NCBI GenBank assembly: GCA_934153805.1
Contig: CAKPFO010000055.1
Location: forward strand, 1-8,345
Length of the DNA stretch: 8,345 nucleotides
Reading direction: 5' to 3'
DNA from: an uncultured Clostridia bacterium
GTDB taxonomy: Bacteria; Bacillota; Clostridia; TANB77; CAG-508
Within the stretch, counting starts at the first letter, position 1. Each line of letters opens with the position of its first letter. The notes below the pieces were generated by a model, which searched no databases, was not told the origin of the DNA, and worked only from the letters and a program-made list of their open reading frames with translations. Below, one piece after another: positions 5,351 through 8,345 of the stretch. The position numbers were made by a program, and so were the translations under genes.

Positions 5351-6049
5351 TTAATATTGTTTTGAATTAATTTCTGAAGCATATTTTTCGTAATTTGGCA
5401 TATATGTTTCTATCATATTATAGAATGACTTTGTATGATTTTTATATCTTAAATGGCAAAATTCATGTAATACAATATATTCTATAGTTTCTTTACTGTA
5501 CATTGCTATATCAGGATTTATTGTTATTTTTCCATCGGCACATTTGGCTATAAACTTGCTGTTTCTTTCTATTTTATAATCTTCTGGTGCAAATCCAGTC
5601 ATTATTCTTGTTTTTTCCATTGCGACTTCTATTTCTTTTTTGGCTACCATATCATACATTTTCTCTATTAACATTTTTAATATTTCACTATTTTCTAGTT
5701 TTTTATATTTATTTGGAAGTATTACTCTTATTTCTCCATTTTCTATAGATAAATTTGGTGTTTTTACCATTTTATATTTTATTGCTAAATCATAGTTTTT
5801 GCCTAATACTTTTACTGTTTTTAGTTTTACATATTCTTTTTTTCTTTCGCATACTTCTTCATATTCATTTAATTTGCTTATTATCCATTGTCTTTTTTCT
5901 TCTACAATTTCTTGTATTTGTGTACTAGTTGTATACCAAGGAGCGTTTATAACTACTTCTCCATTTTGCACTGATATATACATATTATTGTACTCACTTT
6001 TGTTTACCGTATATGTTATAATATTATTTCTTGTTTTTAATAGATTCAT
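5351..6049 (-). CDS. YgjP/DUF45-type zinc metallopeptidase (M48/SprT-like zincin)
   Basis: A 232-residue protein from ATG 6047-6049. The in-frame GTG at 6056-6058 overlaps the ribosome binding site AAGGAG and is rejected; the ATG is eight bases from it. The zinc site is HEFCH (residues 195-199) with a third His six residues on in YKNH (205), as in YgjP-like proteins (HExxH...H). The C-terminal helix ...YMPNYEKYASEI also fits that family's ending. The N-terminal half has the usual beta-rich start and the basic QEIVEEKRQWIISKLNEYE helix. The family's common W-G-S-C strand before the active site is replaced here by SKFIAKCADGKITINP, which keeps the ITINP. YgjP-type zincins are related to SprT/Spartan proteases; their substrates in bacteria are poorly known. 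A strong promoter and a candidate SOS box stand upstream. No signal peptide, so cytoplasmic. Confidence 0.88.
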   Translation of the reverse strand: MNLLKTRNNIITYTVNKSEYNNMYISVQNGEVVINAPWYTTSTQIQEIVEEKRQWIISKLNEYEEVCERKKEYVKLKTVKVLGKNYDLAIKYKMVKTPNLSIENGEIRVILPNKYKKLENSEILKMLIEKMYDMVAKKEIEVAMEKTRIMTGFAPEDYKIERNSKFIAKCADGKITINPDIAMYSKETIEYIVLHEFCHLRYKNHTKSFYNMIETYMPNYEKYASEINSKQY

Positions 6050-6080
6050 CTCAACCACTCCTTACAAATTTTCGTTTTTA

Positions 6081-6092
6081 GAACTCTTGTTC
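6081..6092 (-). promoter_or_regulatory. Candidate LexA (SOS) box before the metallopeptidase
   Basis: The minus strand reads CGAACAAGAGTTCT, containing the inverted half-sites GAAC-N4-GTTC that define the Gram-positive LexA/DinR box. It lies some 15-26 bases beyond the -10 of the promoter, a position where a bound repressor would block transcription. A single site like this can arise by chance, and only one of the inner four bases departs from the Bacillus consensus RNRY. Confidence 0.45.
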
Positions 6093-6106
6093 GTTTCGTT
6101 GAACCT

Positions 6107-6135
6107 ATTTTATATTTTATTTTATAAATTGTCAA
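6107..6135 (-). promoter_or_regulatory. Sigma-A-like promoter for the metallopeptidase
   Basis: A perfect TTGACA (6130-6135) is followed after 17 bases by TAAAAT (6107-6112). Transcription should start near 6100, giving a leader of about 50 bases that contains the GAAC-N4-GTTC site. The 150 or so bases to the right of it, up to the pilin terminator, are AT-rich and hold nothing else I can support. Confidence 0.75.
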
Positions 6136-6290
6136 TAGTTTTTTAAATATTTTTCAAATTTTTGTTCGGATATTTTTTATGTTTTAAAGCTTATATTTTT
6201 ACTGCTTTTAGCTATGTTTATAAAACATTATATTTTTTGATATTAAAATTTATTATTTCTATCCAATTGAAACTTAATCTTTATATGAAC

Positions 6291-6332
6291 AAAAAAACAT
6301 GATATACTATTTTATTCTATCATGCTTTTTTA
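6291..6332 (-). terminator. Intrinsic terminator behind the prepilin-like gene
   Basis: On the minus strand the stem catgata/tatcatg (6318-6324 and 6298-6304) is flanked by an A-run before and seven Ts after (complement of 6291-6297). It sits about 60 bases past the stop codon. The mirror T-run on the plus strand makes it potentially bidirectional. Confidence 0.8.
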
Positions 6333-6393
6333 TTTTTCTAATTTTGCAACTAACTACACAATTTCCATCACTTTTCTGTCTAAACAATATTTA

Positions 6394-7635
6394 TTATTGA
6401 AACTGACTGCATAATCTTAGTTGTGTAAGCTTTACCCAAACGGATGCATTAATTGGAAAAATGGTAATACGAATTTTTGAAATATTAATTCCTTTGTAGC
6501 TTTCTAATGATATAAATTGCTTATATGAATTTGTTAGTCCTCCATTAGTAAAATCTCCATATAATTCATGATAAGTTCCATCGATGTCAACAAATCCTAA
6601 TCTATAGCCCTGCCCACCACTAGCACCATATTGTCCATATACCATTAAAGTGTCACCTTCTTTAATTTTCCAATTTTTAGGCAAAGTAATATCCGCATAA
6701 TCTGAATACGTAGATTGATTACTTACTAAATTAGATGAACTTAATCCAATAGCTTCACTTTTAGCAGTACCATATGAAGAAGAATTATAATATTTTACAT
6801 TTGTAGGGACGTAATTTAATATATTCATATTTGACGCAGAATTACTATTTATCTCACTTATCGGCACACTAATTTTTGAGTCTACTCCATAATATCCTGC
6901 TGATGGTATTGTTATTTCAGCGTTATCTCCATTTTGTTTTGCTGTCTTTGCTGTTACGGTCTTACCTGCATAATTTACCATCGTTCCTGTTATTAATTTT
7001 CCATCTTTATATGCTGTATAGCTTTTTAATATTTGATTTTCTGTTGCAGTCACTTTTCCTAAGTTTTCTTTTAATGCTACTAATTCATTTGCTTTATTTT
7101 GTAAGTCATTCTTTTCATTCTCTATTGTTGTTACTTTTTCGTTTAACTCAGCTATTTTCTTATCTTTTTCATCTCCTGTTTGAGACATCGAGTCTATTTG
7201 CTCTTGTAGTCTTTTTACTTGTCCTTCTAGCAGTTCTATTTTTGCTTTATTTTCTGTATAGCTTCCAGAAGATGTCGTTGTTCCTTGATATATATCTAAT
7301 AAGCTTATTTCATATCCATTATCTTTTAAAATTATTGTATCTTTATCATCTTGCAAAGTTCCATATTTCGATATAATATCTTCTACTTGTGCTTGCTCTA
7401 ATTCTTCATTTCTTCCTATTGCCTCTACTTGTGCTGCTAATATCTCTGTTCCTATTTTTTCTTTTGCTTCTGCTGTTATTTGTAATCTCTTTGCCTCTTT
7501 TGCTTTTGCAAATATTCCGTTATCTCCTACGGTCATACTTATGGCTATTCCTGCTAAAATTATTAGCACTATTATTGTTACCAGCAATGCAATTAATGTT
7601 ATTCCATTTTGATTTTTAAATTGTTTTCTTTCCAT
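6394..7635 (-). CDS. Prepilin-like surface protein with coiled coil and fibre-like C-terminus
   Basis: A 413-residue protein. Residues 1-11 (MERKQFKNQNG) are a class III/type IV prepilin leader, predicted to be cut after G11. The mature N-terminus ITLIALLVTIIVLIILAGI is the hydrophobic pilin helix. It lacks the Glu at position 5 normal in classic type IV pilins, as is usual for this clostridial subgroup. Next come an amphipathic helix and a small globular part (to about 125) and a heptad-rich coiled coil (about 127-193: IELLEGQVKRLQEQI, KIAELNEKVTTIENEK). A segment at 205-262 (TAYKDGKLITGTM...ITIPSAGYYG) resembles phage tail-fibre and tail-protein repeats, and a beta-rich C-terminal domain follows (about 305-413, ending in QLRLCSQFQ). 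The product should be a pilus- or pseudopilus-displayed adhesin, inferred from this layout. No prepilin peptidase or assembly ATPase gene is in the window. GGAGG (7645-7649) is nine bases from the ATG. A complex leader precedes it and a terminator follows. Confidence 0.85.
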   Translation of the reverse strand: MERKQFKNQNGITLIALLVTIIVLIILAGIAISMTVGDNGIFAKAKEAKRLQITAEAKEKIGTEILAAQVEAIGRNEELEQAQVEDIISKYGTLQDDKDTIILKDNGYEISLLDIYQGTTTSSGSYTENKAKIELLEGQVKRLQEQIDSMSQTGDEKDKKIAELNEKVTTIENEKNDLQNKANELVALKENLGKVTATENQILKSYTAYKDGKLITGTMVNYAGKTVTAKTAKQNGDNAEITIPSAGYYGVDSKISVPISEINSNSASNMNILNYVPTNVKYYNSSSYGTAKSEAIGLSSSNLVSNQSTYSDYADITLPKNWKIKEGDTLMVYGQYGASGGQGYRLGFVDIDGTYHELYGDFTNGGLTNSYKQFISLESYKGINISKIRITIFPINASVWVKLTQLRLCSQFQ

Positions 7636-7680
7636 TTTTCTTTTCCTCCGTATTTCGTTTTTTATTTATTGTACACAAAA

Positions 7681-7740
7681 AGAGATAGAAAAAAACGCTC
7701 AATTTTGCATAACACAAAAAAGCAGATTTTTTCTATCTCT
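7681..7740 (-). promoter_or_regulatory. Leader hairpin with U-run (possible attenuator) before the prepilin-like gene
   Basis: The arms agagatagaaaaaa (7681-7694) and ttttttctatctct (7727-7740) are perfectly complementary over 14 bp around a 32-base loop. Read on the minus strand, the second arm is followed by a run of Us (CTCTTTTTGTG), the order of an intrinsic terminator. It stands about 45 bases before the prepilin start codon, so termination here would switch the gene off. The stem is AT-rich and the loop long, so its strength is uncertain. The same DNA might instead stabilise the mRNA. Confidence 0.55.
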
Positions 7741-7763
7741 ACTATCTTTTATTTCTATTTCAT

Positions 7764-7829
<66 letters not shown>

Positions 7830-7863
7830 TTTCTATTTTCTCCTTTGTTTTTCTTCTTGTATT

Positions 7864-7892
7864 ATAATAACATTGTTAATCTTTAATGTCAA
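7864..7892 (-). promoter_or_regulatory. Sigma-A-like promoter for the prepilin-like gene and its leader ORF
   Basis: TTGACA (7887-7892) and TATTAT (7864-7869) are separated by 17 bases on the minus strand, close to consensus. Transcription should begin near 7857, about ten bases before the leader ORF's AAAGGAG. This leaves a leader of roughly 220 bases before the prepilin start codon. The AT-rich stretch from 7893 to 8075 behind it holds nothing else I can support. Confidence 0.75.
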
Positions 7893-8075
7893 TTACTAAC
7901 CACAAACAAATTTTTTAATTTTTTCATCAATCTTACATTAACTTTTACAACATTACCACAATACACTGCCCTAAAATCCCTTACATAAAAATTTTTTTAT
8001 AAAATTATCTGCTTTCCCCCACCTTATTATAAATTATTACTTTATTCCAATATATAAAAATTTAATAAATTGCTA

Positions 8076-8345
8076 CTATTCTTTATTTAACTCTTCTATT
8101 TCATCTTTTGATAAAAGTGTTATTTTTTGTATATCTTTAATTGTCATTTTTCTTTCTAATAGTTTTTTGGCAATTTCTATTTTGCTTTTTCTTTCTCCTT
8201 TTTGCTCTCCTAATTTTTCACCGTTCTTTTCTACCTCTTTCTAATCCATCCTCTGTTGCATGAGCTAAAGCATTTTGTTCATCTCTTATTGCTTTTTCTT
8301 TTAGTTCTGCTATTCTTCTTAATTGTTTTATTTTGCTTATTTCTC
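8076..8345 (-). pseudogene. C-terminal part of an Rpn/PDDEXK-type transposase-like nuclease, frameshifted (partial at window edge)
   Basis: From the right edge, one frame reads EISKIKQLRRIAELKEKAIR, then DEQNALAHATEDGLERGRKE, and stops at TGA 8218-8220. Skipping one base near 8223 continues the protein as GEKLGEQKGERKSKIEIAKK, then LLERKMTIKDIQKITLLSK, to TAG 8076-8078. The Glu/Gly/Lys-rich stretch (GxExGxxEGxxxG) followed by a short helix-turn-helix-like tail (I..IAKKLLERKMTIKDI..IT.LSKDEIEEL) is the hallmark C-terminus of the Rpn family (recombination-promoting nuclease, once annotated as transposase_31). The catalytic N-terminal domain is outside the window. The frameshift lies after the nuclease domain, so a truncated protein might still act. 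The gene is upstream of the prepilin promoter and transcribed towards it. Confidence 0.75.

Noticed and set aside
6056..6058. GTG start for the metallopeptidase
   Set aside because: It overlaps the AAGGAG ribosome binding site that serves the ATG at 6047-6049.
6876..7619. Open plus-strand frames opposite the prepilin-like gene
   Set aside because: They are Leu/Phe/Ser-rich mirror images of the coiled-coil and helix codons, have no ribosome binding site, and the minus frame has clear domains.

Overview
The window is AT-rich and reads as chromosome from a low-GC Firmicute, most likely an uncultured gut-type Clostridia. The evidence is A/T-ending codons throughout, strong AAGGAGG-type ribosome binding sites, sigma-A-like promoters (TTGACA, 17 bp, TATTAT or TAAAAT), a CCA-encoding tRNA-Gln, and a prepilin with the E5-less N-terminus G/ITLIALLVTII that I associate with that group. 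Species cannot be fixed from the sequence. Every protein gene is on the minus strand; the only clear plus-strand gene is the tRNA.

Left part (1-3353, read right to left): a cell-surface gene cluster. From a promoter at 3325-3353 it runs through a membrane-anchored 735-residue protein with three copies of a W/Y-rich module, then a small secreted protein broken by a one-base frameshift, then the first 40 codons of a second anchored protein whose N-terminus is nearly the same as that of the 735-residue protein.

Middle (3416-4990): a tRNA-Gln(CTG) gene, preceded by a 20-bp repeat of its own 5' end fused to a foldable sequence of unknown nature, and followed by a perfect 28-bp-stem hairpin. Next is a segment of about 1.2 kb bounded by a 24-bp direct repeat. 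It holds a complete DUF1016/YhcG-type PD-(D/E)XK nuclease gene and, directly behind its stop codon, the last 28 or so codons of a YafQ/RelE-type toxin. The toxin's 5' end and any antitoxin are absent. The segment looks like an insertion with a rearranged toxin-antitoxin remnant.

Next (4976-6135): a small protein of unknown function and a YgjP/DUF45-type zinc metallopeptidase, which has a strong promoter and a candidate LexA (SOS) box just downstream of it.

Right part (6291-8345): a prepilin-like surface protein (pilin N-terminus, coiled coil, phage-tail-fibre-like segment, beta-rich C-terminus) with a terminator behind it. Ahead of it is an elaborate leader: a good promoter, a 21-codon leader ORF interrupted by a (TA)n tract, and a 14-bp-stem hairpin followed by a U-run. 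Slippage of the dinucleotide tract would move the leader ORF's stop codon relative to the hairpin, so this is the best candidate here for an undescribed phase-variable switch. The window ends in the frameshifted C-terminus of an Rpn/PDDEXK-type transposase-like nuclease.

Two of the genes carry single-base frameshifts. That may be real decay or consensus error in the assembly.
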